Shown here: positions 1 through 11,634 of the stretch, one piece after another
Layout of the letters: each line of letters starts with the position of its first letter
Position numbering within the stretch: the stretch's first letter is position 1
Assembly (NCBI GenBank): GCA_938023035.1
Contig: CALIDI010000041.1
Coordinates: 1-50,142, forward strand
Length of the DNA stretch: 50,142 bases
Source of the DNA: an uncultured Leptolyngbyaceae cyanobacterium
GTDB lineage: Bacteria; Cyanobacteriota; Cyanobacteriia; Leptolyngbyales; Leptolyngbyaceae
Reading direction: 5' to 3'
Notes under the pieces: generated by a model
Seen by the model: only the letters and a program-made list of their open reading frames with translations
Told to the model about the DNA's origin: nothing
Database searches by the model: none
Made by a program: the position numbers and the translations under genes

Positions 1-2
1 AA

Positions 3-86
3 GCGGTGGAACTATTCTTGCAATGTATGGCACTCAATCGCATGATTCAACTGGGCAAGCCAGAGAGCGACAAGGTTGAAAGCTAA
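3..86 (+). CDS. IS5-family transposase, C-terminal 27 residues (partial)
   Basis: An open frame entering from the left edge encodes a 27-residue tail containing ALNRMIQLGKPESDKVES before a TAA stop at 84-86. The pattern of LNRM, LG and PES near the C-terminus is typical of IS5-family transposases of the IS903 group. The catalytic DDE core is outside the window, so activity cannot be judged. It reads opposite to the cas10 gene it interrupts. Confidence 0.7.
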   Translation, partial: AVELFLQCMALNRMIQLGKPESDKVES

Positions 87-122
87 TGCACTCATGCTTC
101 TGGGAGGAAACTGGCCTTCCTT

Positions 123-140
123 GATTCATGCAACAAAGCC
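123..140. repeat. Terminal inverted repeat of the IS element
   Basis: The 18 bases at 123-140 are the reverse complement of an IS903-like terminus. They lie 36 bases after the transposase stop codon and abut the interrupted cas10 reading frame. The partner repeat is outside the window. Confidence 0.7.
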
Positions 141-1921
141 GAGTTGACTTACCAGCTTTTCGGCATAGTAGATAGGTGTCTCTACAGCTGTGATCAATAC
201 CCCCACTGACATACTGAGCTGGCAGCGGGAGGCCGGTGCGTGGTCGGGTCGGTAACGATGGATATCTTTTTGAGGCGGTAACTCATCAGTTGGAACCTCC
301 AGATTTTTGTCCTCTAGCAAAATCTGCTCGAATTGCTCGCTCAGGGTTTGGGCGATCGCCAGCCCTTTGTGGGCCGGCACAATTAGCAGTACATCATCCC
401 CACCAATAGTGAGAATCTCAAACGGGTGTATCCATTTGCCATCCCGCCCCTTTGTTTCAGCGTCATCAATTCCCTTAAGCTGATGAGGCGAAAGATGCTG
501 CGCCAGTGCCCGGTAGACACAGTATTCCGTTGCTTGAGAAACGACTTCACTAAAGCTTTGATAAGCTTCAGGTGTTTTGATATTTCTCTGAATGTAGCCC
601 CCCATATTGTTGCCATCGGCGTAAATATAGGCAACAAATCCGGTTGGTGTGCTAGCATTCCCAATCTCATGGAGCGATCGGGCTTCCTTAGAGTTCTCCT
701 CTAGGCGCTGATGGTCGGGATTATATTGCCTTACCCAATTTGGATGTGTTTGTAAGAATTGCTCGAATCGGCTAACCCAACTTTCTAACGGTTCAGGTTC
801 CCAGTCATCCAACCAGTTCGCCGGATTAAACCAGGCCGTGTTTTGGTTATCTCGCTTAGATTTTTGCCCAGCAATGCGCTTGCGGGCTAACACATCTGAA
901 AACCAGGGTTCACCGGGTAATCGGTTGGCTCGCTGCACCGCCGATCGCCGTTCAGTCTCATCCCGATGCAGGTAGGGATGGGTTCCTAACAGGGGGGTGC
1001 CGAGTGGGGCGTTTCTCCCCTGGCATATCCTGCCCAGCCCGTCGCTGGTTAAAACGAATGGCAAGCTGGGTCACCAGTTCGTTAAAGTTCTTGCGCGACT
1101 GGAACTGCTCAAAGGCATCGCCATCCGGGTTGCCGTAATAGGCCTTTACGAGGTCGCGATCGCGGTTTTGCTGATACCACTCGTACCAGTTTGTTTGCTC
1201 GATCGGATCGTTGAGCCGTCCAAAGCGCAATTCCAAAAGTCGGAAGCGATCACCCACAGCACAGGAGTTGGCGGTTAGAGTTTCCTGGGTGTAGCGCTTC
1301 TCGATCTCATTGGCTAAATCCTGCCCATAGGCAGGTGGGCAGAAGGCTAAAATGTTGCCGCCAGTTGAATAAATGATCAGCTCAGGGATGAGGGCCTGGG
1401 ATAATCCAGGAAAATCTTGCTCCAGCCATGCACGCACCTCACTGCAATATTCAGGTTCATTCCGACATTGCTGAAACCTGGAGGATTGCTCAGCCTGAAA
1501 AAACGCAGGTAAATCTACCAAATTAATCCGATCCAGCAGGGCTGATGCCCCCCGGATATCCGGCAGTTTTGCAGCTTCAAAGACGTATTGCTTAATTTTG
1601 GTGGCACCACCATAAACCAGCCCAATCTGGGATTGCCAGAGCTGGGGATAGGTTTCTGTATATGCCTTCAGGGGGGGTACAGGTTTTGGGATACTCCAAT
1701 TGATTAAGCTGACGAGCATTCTCTAGGTGAAATTGCACCTCGGATGGCACCTGATCCGGCTTTCCGGCTCGTAATGCCTGCACCATTTGCTGGAGAGTCG
1801 AAAGTGGGTACTGTGGCTCGCGCTGACCTCCCCACGCAAGACACCAGGCGATCGCAATGGTGATTTGCTTCTCACTGTCTTCCCGTTTATTAGTTTGCTC
1901 TTTGTCAAGCATACTATCCAT
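126..1921 (-). pseudogene. cas10: Second cas10 (Cmr2/Csm1-like), frameshifted twice and truncated by IS
   Basis: Three overlapping frames join into one Cas10-like protein. The N-terminal piece (from ATG at 1921) continues into a second frame at a C7 tract (plus-strand G7 at 1671-1677) and into a third at a G4 tract (1017-1020). Removing one base from each tract restores continuous sequence. The palm domain is recognisable: GGATKIKQYVFEAAKLPDIRG, then a YADGNNMGG motif, then GGDD encoded at 393-404, the polymerase/cyclase motif that makes cyclic oligoadenylate. No HD nuclease motif is evident. The protein stops after a YYAEKLVSQL stretch because the IS element replaces the rest, so the last helical domain is missing. 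It overlaps the relic CARF gene upstream by 8 bases. It is probably non-functional as sequenced, although the two homopolymer shifts could be sequencing errors or slippage sites. Confidence 0.85.
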
Positions 1922-2098
1922 TCTGTTTCACCCATTCTGCAATACGACTACCCAAATTCATTAAATCTGCTCGTCCAAAGACCGCTATTTTCTGATTTCG
2001 CGTCGCTACCTCCAATTCCGATCGCAATGAAGCCGGATTTGCGCTTCTGCCCCACCCAATTGTCGTGCCCGCACACTGGCTTCCAGAGGAGATTTCAC
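1914..2098 (-). pseudogene. Relic C-terminus of a second CARF nuclease (Can2/Card1-like, DUF1887)
   Basis: Between the RAMP stop codon and the second cas10 lies about 185 bases whose translation, read in two frames, matches the C-terminus of the intact CARF gene at 11631-12899. One frame gives EASVRARQLGGAEAQIRL, parallel to EAYIRARQLGGDEARVAL in the intact gene. The next gives IAVFGRADLMNLGSRIAEW, parallel to LTVFGCEDLPNLSAKIEQW. The rest of the gene is gone and the two frames are offset, so it is dead. The intact CARF gene also lies directly before a cas10 and overlaps it, so this relic indicates that a CARF-cas10 pair once existed here too. Confidence 0.75.
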
Positions 2099-2136
2099 TC
2101 ATGGGTAAAAATAGATGGTCGGTCTGGTAGTTATTA

Positions 2137-4311
2137 TCATGGACGCTTCGGTCTTTGAGTTGCCCGTTCAAGGGCAGCAGCCATGCTGGTTTTCCCAGTT
2201 CCAGCAGAAGAGGATTTTTGAGATTTAGAGGCAGAGCGATGGTGCTCCGCACCGCCCGGAGAGCCGCCCTTACTTGGCTTGGGCAAATTGGGCTTGGGCG
2301 AGTTGCCTTTCCCAGAATTTCCTGAGTTAGGATTATCATTTTTATCATCACAATTCTCCCAGCCAATGACTTGCAGTGGCGTGGGTAGGACGGGGCGATC
2401 GGCATACTCGTTAACCTTGCCTTTTTTCGGTGTACCAATGTGAGGCTGGCTGGCATCCCGCTCGATTTCCAGATAACGAGTTTGCTCAGAGGGTGGAGCC
2501 TCAGTCCAACTCAGCATGGCCAGCAGCATTTTGATACGTCGCATGTCTTTTAGTGAAGATTCAGTGGCACCAATTGCCTGACGAATATAGGCGTCAAATG
2601 CTTCGATATAGGGTTCTGATGAATCCGGCTCAGCAGAGTATCCCGTAAACCACTGCTCATCCGCAAACAGCTTCTCGTACCCCTGCTTGCGTTGATTCAG
2701 ACAAAGCTGATGGGTAATCTTGACAGCTCCCATTCCCAATGGCTTACCCATGCCTAAGGAGAGCCGATATCGCTCATCCTGGGCCAGATCCAGCACCCAG
2801 AGTAGCGCCCCTAGTTCAACCTCACTGAGATTCTCAAAATGAATCGTGAACTGAAAACTAACGCCTGGTTTAATTGGCTTAATCTGGGTTTTCTGCGTGT
2901 CAGAAACTTCCTCAGGGTTTTCGAGCGTAATAGTTGGCTCTTTCTTATGCCAGTAGAGCTTATGCCCCCGAATTACGGTTTCGTTGCCCGGCGCACTACC
3001 ATAATGCTTCAGGTCTCGCTTGTCAGCGTTAGTTTGCACTAAGTAGTGCTGAAACGTGGTTGGCTTAGGCCCTACAAGAATTTTCGGCACAATAGGGTTA
3101 TTAAACAACCAAATATCCTCACCTTTAATCTGCTGGCAGATTGCATCTGATATGAAAACGCGACTAGGAACAGCCTGAGTGGAATCTTCCTCTTGCTTCT
3201 CATCTCGGACAAAACCAAAGATAGCATCAGCAAAATCAATAGTTTTGGAATCTTTCAGTAACTCAGGAATAAAATCTTCTGCTGAAGCAGCCCTTCCATT
3301 TTTCTGAGGAGAATAAGGAATCCGAAAGTTTGGACTCTGACCAAAAAGTGTAACCTCTCCTCCCTGCTGTTCTGGTTGGCAGTAAAATATGCAGCGACCA
3401 TTCTCCAAAACTCCGAGATCTTCCTTGAATGGGGGAGACTGCTTTTGAAAATCCGTTAGTGAACCACAGTAATCTTGAATGGCAGCATCATCGATTTTGA
3501 TCAATTCAGCATTTGCATCGGGTTCACGAACAAGGCAATGGTTTTTACGGTTTGTACTTTTAGGATCATCACTTCCCTCTGCCATATTACCACTGGTGAC
3601 AAGTACCCCAATATACTCCTGCCCATCTGGCCTTGGGCTAATTTGTTTAGCAAAGTGGCGATTATTTCTAGTAACAACATCTCCAAATCCTACATTCACA
3701 ACATACTGAGGTCGATAGTTAGCCTTTGTCATAGGGGTAAAGTCAGGAAAGCTTTGTTGAAAGCTTTCAACCACTTTCTTTTCTTTAATCCAGACAAATG
3801 AATCACTGCCTATCAGTCTTGCAGGACGGATATACCAGCCATCGTTTCTTTTAACTAGATAGCCAGCCCTAACATTTTTCAGGTATGTCTTATAAGGCTC
3901 TGCCAGCGGATCATCTTTCTTCGCAGCAACCGCGCGAAAGAAGAACTTTTGTTTGCTAGATACCCGATCAATCTTGCCAAAACTCACAATTTCAACCAGG
4001 GTACGGAGCATACCACGAATGCTACTACCTGGAATTACAGGTTTTAACTTGTCAAAAATATAGAAGAAATCTGGCAGGTCTTTTGCTTCTTTACCCTGTT
4101 TGAATTCATCTAGAGTTAATCCGCAACGAATATATAGCGGAGATTCAGTGGTGAGGATGCATTCGATTTTTCCGGTGTAGCGATCGGGATGATAGCGATC
4201 GCCATCTGGAATAGGCTGAGCTTGAACAACCTGGTCAGGTAGTTCGACAAAATTGTAAGGAGCAAGAGCTTTGCGAGATTCAGGAACGCAGGCAATGTGC
4301 TTAGGAAACAT
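2137..4311 (-). CDS. Large RAMP-superfamily CRISPR protein, TIGR03986-like (Cas7 with insertion)
   Basis: This is a 724-residue RAMP (repeat-associated mysterious protein) that likely forms part of the backbone of a type III effector complex bound to crRNA. The N-terminal third has the Cas7/RAMP core signature KPVIPGSSIRGMLRTLVE (about residues 90-110). A second RAMP-like segment near residues 520-545 contains the glycine-rich LSLGMGKPLGMGAVKI. Length and order fit the TIGR03986 family. In type III-D complexes a Cas7 protein with a large insertion fills one backbone position, and I infer that role here. The C-terminus (about 660-724) is a low-complexity, basic Pro/Gly/Ser/Lys tail, probably disordered. 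A 57-bp gap separates it from the Uma2 gene upstream, the first break in the overlapping chain. The relic CARF gene follows immediately. Confidence 0.8.
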   Translation of the reverse strand: MFPKHIACVPESRKALAPYNFVELPDQVVQAQPIPDGDRYHPDRYTGKIECILTTESPLYIRCGLTLDEFKQGKEAKDLPDFFYIFDKLKPVIPGSSIRGMLRTLVEIVSFGKIDRVSSKQKFFFRAVAAKKDDPLAEPYKTYLKNVRAGYLVKRNDGWYIRPARLIGSDSFVWIKEKKVVESFQQSFPDFTPMTKANYRPQYVVNVGFGDVVTRNNRHFAKQISPRPDGQEYIGVLVTSGNMAEGSDDPKSTNRKNHCLVREPDANAELIKIDDAAIQDYCGSLTDFQKQSPPFKEDLGVLENGRCIFYCQPEQQGGEVTLFGQSPNFRIPYSPQKNGRAASAEDFIPELLKDSKTIDFADAIFGFVRDEKQEEDSTQAVPSRVFISDAICQQIKGEDIWLFNNPIVPKILVGPKPTTFQHYLVQTNADKRDLKHYGSAPGNETVIRGHKLYWHKKEPTITLENPEEVSDTQKTQIKPIKPGVSFQFTIHFENLSEVELGALLWVLDLAQDERYRLSLGMGKPLGMGAVKITHQLCLNQRKQGYEKLFADEQWFTGYSAEPDSSEPYIEAFDAYIRQAIGATESSLKDMRRIKMLLAMLSWTEAPPSEQTRYLEIERDASQPHIGTPKKGKVNEYADRPVLPTPLQVIGWENCDDKNDNPNSGNSGKGNSPKPNLPKPSKGGSPGGAEHHRSASKSQKSSSAGTGKTSMAAALERATQRPKRP

Positions 4312-4368
4312 AGGCGATTGCTTTTAGAATTAGCGTGAACAATTGATTCAAAATGACCAAGAGTGGGT

Positions 4369-7643
<3,275 letters not shown>

Positions 7644-7647
<4 letters not shown>

Positions 7648-9239
7648 TTTTGTTTCTCCTTAGTTGCCTGTTTCGCAACTGCCATGATCAGCTTAAGTGT
7701 GTACTCTGCTGCCAATGAGTCATCAACGGTTGCTTTGACTTCTAAACTTAGTTCAACCTCTGGCGTTGGGATAATCCAACCTTGAGGATTCTCCAGTTGA
7801 TTTTGCAGCCAACTATAAAAAGGCTCACTGGTTTGCTTAAATCTGGTCTTCTGGAACTGCTCTAAGGCCGTTTTTGTGAGGTTGTCACGCTTCAGAAATT
7901 CCCTAACCTCTTGGAGGCTGGCTGGCTCAGAACTTAATCCTCTGCCAGCAATAAGTTGCAATCTGGAAAGCTGGCTGTTGGATATATGTCCAACTTCTAG
8001 TTTTCTGCGATCGAGTTCTGTTTTTAGAAGCTGGTCTAGTTTTTGACGCAGAAGCTGCGTTGCCATTCTCTGAGCTAAAGGCAATGATGACGAACTGATT
8101 GAAGGCTGCTGATGTGTAGTTTGAGGTTTAGGAGGCTTCTTGACTTGAAATGTGGCTTGTCGATGCCAGTTGATAGCTACACGCCCAAAGCCTTCATGGC
8201 GGCGATCGCCAATCCCCTGCCAGTGCAATTGTTGAATCTGTTCCTCAAGAAGGGTAGCATTCTCAAAAACAACCACCGTGCCAGCAGCGAGGGCTGGCAC
8301 CTGGGGTAAAGGCAGTCCCCACTTGCGATTAAAGCCACCAACGAAGGTCTGGCTGCTGAAGATATGCTCTGGTTTTGGGGTTGGGAGAGAACTACCGCAG
8401 ACGGCATTAATGGCTGCTGCAATCAAGGTTGGATCGGTGCTGGGTTGACCGTTGGCATCTCGCAGTAAGGTATCACTGAGTAAGGTAATGGTGAGATGTT
8501 CTGCATCGATATCCGCTTCATCTCCTAATGGTTGAAACTCTTGCCACGAGTTTTGAATTTCGTAGGAAATTCGAGTGTGACCGTATCCGGCGCTGCGCGA
8601 TCCTCCGAGCCACAAATCCGGTTTACTCAAGAGTTGCTTAAAAAGGTCAACATCTTGTGCTTCACAAAGGATGACAGACTGAAATATTTGTCCGGCATCT
8701 AGCGCATCGTAACAGAAGATTTCACCTTCACTATTGGGTTGACCTTCTCGTTTACTGGAGCGTCCTTTTTGGCGATCGCGGGTATTGTGGATATTAATAC
8801 GACGCTCAGGAGCATATAGTCGAATATAGTTATCTTCAAAGGCACAAAACTGATCCCGAATGACCTTCAGAGACTCTTGTTCGTCATCCTGTTCTAAGCT
8901 CAGGTCGTAAACTTTAGTTACTGTGTCTTCCTTAATTTCAGCATCCTTGGGTTTATACCAGGAGCGAGGTATAGGTAATGTGCGACGCTGCCCTTTTTGA
9001 CTGACCAGATAGGCATTGAGATAACGAGTGTGATTAGATTGAAAAAAGAGCCGTTGTGTTTCCGAATCAGTTAAATCTAGTTCTCTAACTTTTTTATGTT
9101 GCAAATAACGACCAATTACGGCACCTCGAATCATGCTGCCCGGAATATAGTCATAGGAGACATCACTGTTAGGATCGCCCTGAAACGAAGTGGCCAGAAT
9201 AGGTTGTAGAGTTTTAATGGTGACTAGAATGGCTGGCAT
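7644..9239 (-). CDS. csx10: Csx10 (Cas5-family RAMP with helical C-terminus)
   Basis: Csx10 is the Cas5-like subunit that caps the crRNA 5' tag in type III-D complexes. I place the start at 9239 (531 residues) rather than farther upstream, because an AGGAGG ribosome-binding site lies just before this ATG and the RAMP core begins at once: MPAILVTIKTLQPILATSFQ, then YDYIPGSMIRGAVIGRY. Two later glycine-rich loops, LWLGGSRSAGYGHTRI and GIGDRRHEGFGRVAI, are typical of Csx10. From about residue 380 onward the protein is a long, charged helical region that could supply a Cas11-like small-subunit function. The gene follows cas7 by 2 bases and overlaps the double Cas7 by 4. Confidence 0.88.
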
Positions 9240-9241
9240 AT

Positions 9242-9892
9242 TTATGCCTCCTGAACAGCGAAAAAGCGATCGAGGTAATTTGAGGGTAGAGATTCTCCAT
9301 GAAGGCAACAGTGCACATGCCCCCGTCCCCGGTTGCGACCACTGCCTAGATAGCGGAGGGCTTTGGCTCCGATCATCAGTAGACAAAGCTGATCATCTGT
9401 GGGTTGCTGCTCAAAAGAGAGGTCAGCCGTAAAGGTCAGGTCTCTCAATACAACACGAGCAGAGCGGAGACTCCCTTTATCTGGTACGCCACTTTCAGGA
9501 TTGATGGCCGTTTGGCGACGGATTGTGGTGAGAGAGTCTAAAATTTCAGCTCTGGTTAGCTTCTCCCAGCTAATTTGGTAGGCAACTGCCTGGCGCAAAT
9601 CCTCCGGTAAACAAGCATCTCCCACATGAATCGCCCCCATCGTATCCAGGGTACTGCCGGGTTTGCCAAACAATTCCCCAGCGACCCCTTGCCAGTGAGA
9701 TTGCTTATGAGGCAACGCATGAATCAAGTTGTCACATTCTTCACTCAATAAGCCTTTGAGCGTTCGTCCACGCAAATAGGGAAATCCATAGGGATCATGT
9801 TCCACTTCCTGATCAATCAAGCCAGCTACACCGTCCCCTCGACCAAAGGTAGTGTCACTAAGCAAGTGAATGTTGAGCCTATAAATTGACAT
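9242..9892 (-). CDS. cas7: Single-domain Cas7 (Csm3/RAMP family)
   Basis: A 216-residue RAMP protein of Csm3-like size. It shows DTTFGRGDGVAGLIDQEVEH at the N-terminus with a conserved Asp (about residue 27), the RAMP motif FPYLRGRTLKGLLSEECD, and the C-terminal glycine-rich loop LGSGRNRGRGHV. Csm3-type Cas7 proteins form the RNA-binding filament and cut target RNA every six nucleotides. The stop is 2 bases before the csx10 start, and its ATG directly follows the stop of the 56-aa ORF, so translation is probably coupled. Confidence 0.85.
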   Translation of the reverse strand: MSIYRLNIHLLSDTTFGRGDGVAGLIDQEVEHDPYGFPYLRGRTLKGLLSEECDNLIHALPHKQSHWQGVAGELFGKPGSTLDTMGAIHVGDACLPEDLRQAVAYQISWEKLTRAEILDSLTTIRRQTAINPESGVPDKGSLRSARVVLRDLTFTADLSFEQQPTDDQLCLLMIGAKALRYLGSGRNRGRGHVHCCLHGESLPSNYLDRFFAVQEA

Positions 9893-10063
9893 CTAATTGC
9901 TCCCCTGCTGCCGAAGTGCTGGTAGAACTGATTTGTAGGCGAGGCGAAGGCCAAGGTGAGCGCTAAACATTGCAATCAAAGTTTCGTATTGCTGCCGACT
10001 CACATGGGGCAGAAAAATTCGCGCTTCGCTAAGGGGGTCGAGTGGTTTTGTTAGCACACTCAT
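9893..10063 (-). CDS. Small 56-aa protein between cas10 and cas7
   Basis: An open frame of 56 codons starts at an ATG overlapping the cas10 stop (ATGA arrangement) and ends with a TAG immediately before the cas7 ATG. The protein begins MSVLTKPLDPLSEARIFLPH and continues with a segment predicted helical, ending in ALRQQGSN. I do not recognise the family. The seamless packing between two CRISPR genes, with no intergenic base to spare, argues that it is translated. It might be a small helical subunit or the remnant of one, but it is much shorter than known Cas11 proteins. Confidence 0.6.
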   Translation of the reverse strand: MSVLTKPLDPLSEARIFLPHVSRQQYETLIAMFSAHLGLRLAYKSVLPALRQQGSN

Positions 10064-11634
10064 TGGCTCACCTCCAAGGGAATATAAAAATCCATTGCTT
10101 CGATCGCATCAAAATAACCACAGATACCATCTAGCCACCCCTGTTCTGCCAGTGGAGATTTCAGTCTGCGATCGCTACCAGGCATGATAGGAAGTGTCTC
10201 TAACTGATAAGCCGTTAAAAACGACTTGGTGGCCGCTGATCCTTGTCGCAACACTTCTCGCAGTGCCATCACTTTATTCCGCTTCTCTTTCCAGTCACCT
10301 TTTATAAACTCTTTGATCACGGATTCAAAATTCGCCCAGTTTTGCCAATCATAACGGTCAGCATGTAACAGAAGCGGTCGCATTTCCAGGTGCTGACCAT
10401 CTTGACTACGATATTCCCACTCTCGAATTTCTGCCAGGTCACCGAGCAAACCACTGGCTGCGATATGCCAGTCAATGGCAGAAACAGCTTCTGAACGTTC
10501 ATCTCCGCCCCGTTCGCGTTTGGCAATTTTCTTGGCAGATTGACACAGGGCTTCACTGAGTTCATAGGCTCTGGCAAAGGGGTAGTGTGCTTTGACAATG
10601 CAAACGCCAGCACAAGCCGTTAATGATTTACCATCTGCAATGGGTTGTGTTTCAAATAACTGGAGGGCGCGAACTGCCAGCGTTAATCCCAGGCGACCAT
10701 CACAGACAAAGGTAATATCATCTCCACCATAAACCAGTGGCCGGAAGGGTGGCTTTTGGGTTGTCAGGTCTAGTTTGTCTTTGAGCATATCTTTGAGCAT
10801 ATCCCAGTTAGCAATCAGTTCTTGCGTCAACTGTTGGAGGACAGCTTTCCCAGCTTGTTCAACACTCCGGGAAAGGTCGCGCATGGCGATGATGTAGTCG
10901 CGATCGCTTTTATCCTTAGCAAATTCCTGGAATCTTTTTCCCATGCTGTTGCCATCAATATGCACGATGGCAATGTAGCTCATTTCATCCTTGGAGCGCC
11001 CGAAATCATCAAAATCCAGAGGAATGTCCCATCCATCGGGCAGTTGCAGCGTTTGCTTCAATTGTGTGTTGGCAGGTCTGACAGCTTCTAGCTTCGCCAC
11101 AATTTCCCGGGAAACTGGATAGTCCGCAGGCGAACAATGATTCTGGCTTCGATCGACCGCTACCAAGCGAGTGGAGTTACAGTCTTGCGTTACACCCAAA
11201 CCTAAGAGTGGAGAAGAGGGAATGCGCGATCGCTTCTTCACGTCCAGATCAACTTTCATCATCTCCTGGACTGTATCATAGAGATGATCTTGCCCCCATT
11301 CAAAATCATGGCGATGAGCCACCACCAGGTTAATTCCTGGGGTTTTTTTTAGGACTTTAAGGCTGAGTTTCTGGGTGAACGAAATAGCTACTTCAGCCGA
11401 CTTAAACAGTAAGACGGTGTTACCGCCCCCAGCATAAACCAACTCTATATCCTGAGTTTCAATCGAGGCTTCAGGGTTTGTAATCTTAAATTCCTGTTTC
11501 AAAATTTGCCTGACCCAGACATCTGTCACTTGCCCGACTAAATAGGAGGCACCGATGTTTTCTCGCAGGCGGTTGCTGCCGAAAATATAGGACTGGATTC
11601 CAGTGGTATCCAGAACTGTGACGGTTAATTTCAT
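10060..11634 (-). CDS. cas10: Cas10, type III-D, GGDD-bearing and without HD domain
   Basis: The intact signature protein of the locus, 524 residues. The N-terminal TTGIQSYIFGSNRLRENIGA is the usual start of the first palm domain (Gln-Ser-Tyr-Ile-Phe). The second palm has IVHIDGNSMG at about 223-232 and VYGGDDITFV with GGDD at 303-306, the motif that makes cyclic oligoadenylate on target-RNA binding. No His-Asp nuclease motif is seen at the N-terminus, so it probably signals rather than cuts DNA itself. A 12-bp tandem duplication (10778-10801) repeats the DMLK codons just before GGDD without breaking the frame. It overlaps the CARF gene by 4 bases upstream and the 56-aa ORF by 4 bases downstream. 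Confidence 0.92.
   Translation of the reverse strand: MKLTVTVLDTTGIQSYIFGSNRLRENIGASYLVGQVTDVWVRQILKQEFKITNPEASIETQDIELVYAGGGNTVLLFKSAEVAISFTQKLSLKVLKKTPGINLVVAHRHDFEWGQDHLYDTVQEMMKVDLDVKKRSRIPSSPLLGLGVTQDCNSTRLVAVDRSQNHCSPADYPVSREIVAKLEAVRPANTQLKQTLQLPDGWDIPLDFDDFGRSKDEMSYIAIVHIDGNSMGKRFQEFAKDKSDRDYIIAMRDLSRSVEQAGKAVLQQLTQELIANWDMLKDMLKDKLDLTTQKPPFRPLVYGGDDITFVCDGRLGLTLAVRALQLFETQPIADGKSLTACAGVCIVKAHYPFARAYELSEALCQSAKKIAKRERGGDERSEAVSAIDWHIAASGLLGDLAEIREWEYRSQDGQHLEMRPLLLHADRYDWQNWANFESVIKEFIKGDWKEKRNKVMALREVLRQGSAATKSFLTAYQLETLPIMPGSDRRLKSPLAEQGWLDGICGYFDAIEAMDFYIPLEVSQ

Larger units (their letters stand above)
1..140 (+). mobile_element. Right end of an IS5-family (IS903-type) insertion sequence
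   Basis: The first 140 bases are the right end of an insertion sequence: a transposase C-terminus reading rightward, then a short tail, then a terminal inverted repeat ending at 140. Read inward from the end, the terminus is GGCTTTGTTGCATGAATC, which differs at only a few positions from the known IS903 terminus. The base after 140 resumes cas10 coding sequence on the other strand, so the element sits inside that gene. The left end and the expected 9-bp target duplication lie outside the window. Confidence 0.8.

Noticed and set aside
1914-2456. A 180-codon minus-strand ORF overlapping the end of the large RAMP gene
   Set aside because: Its first half is an out-of-frame reading of the RAMP tail; only its last third is meaningful, as a relic of the CARF nuclease.
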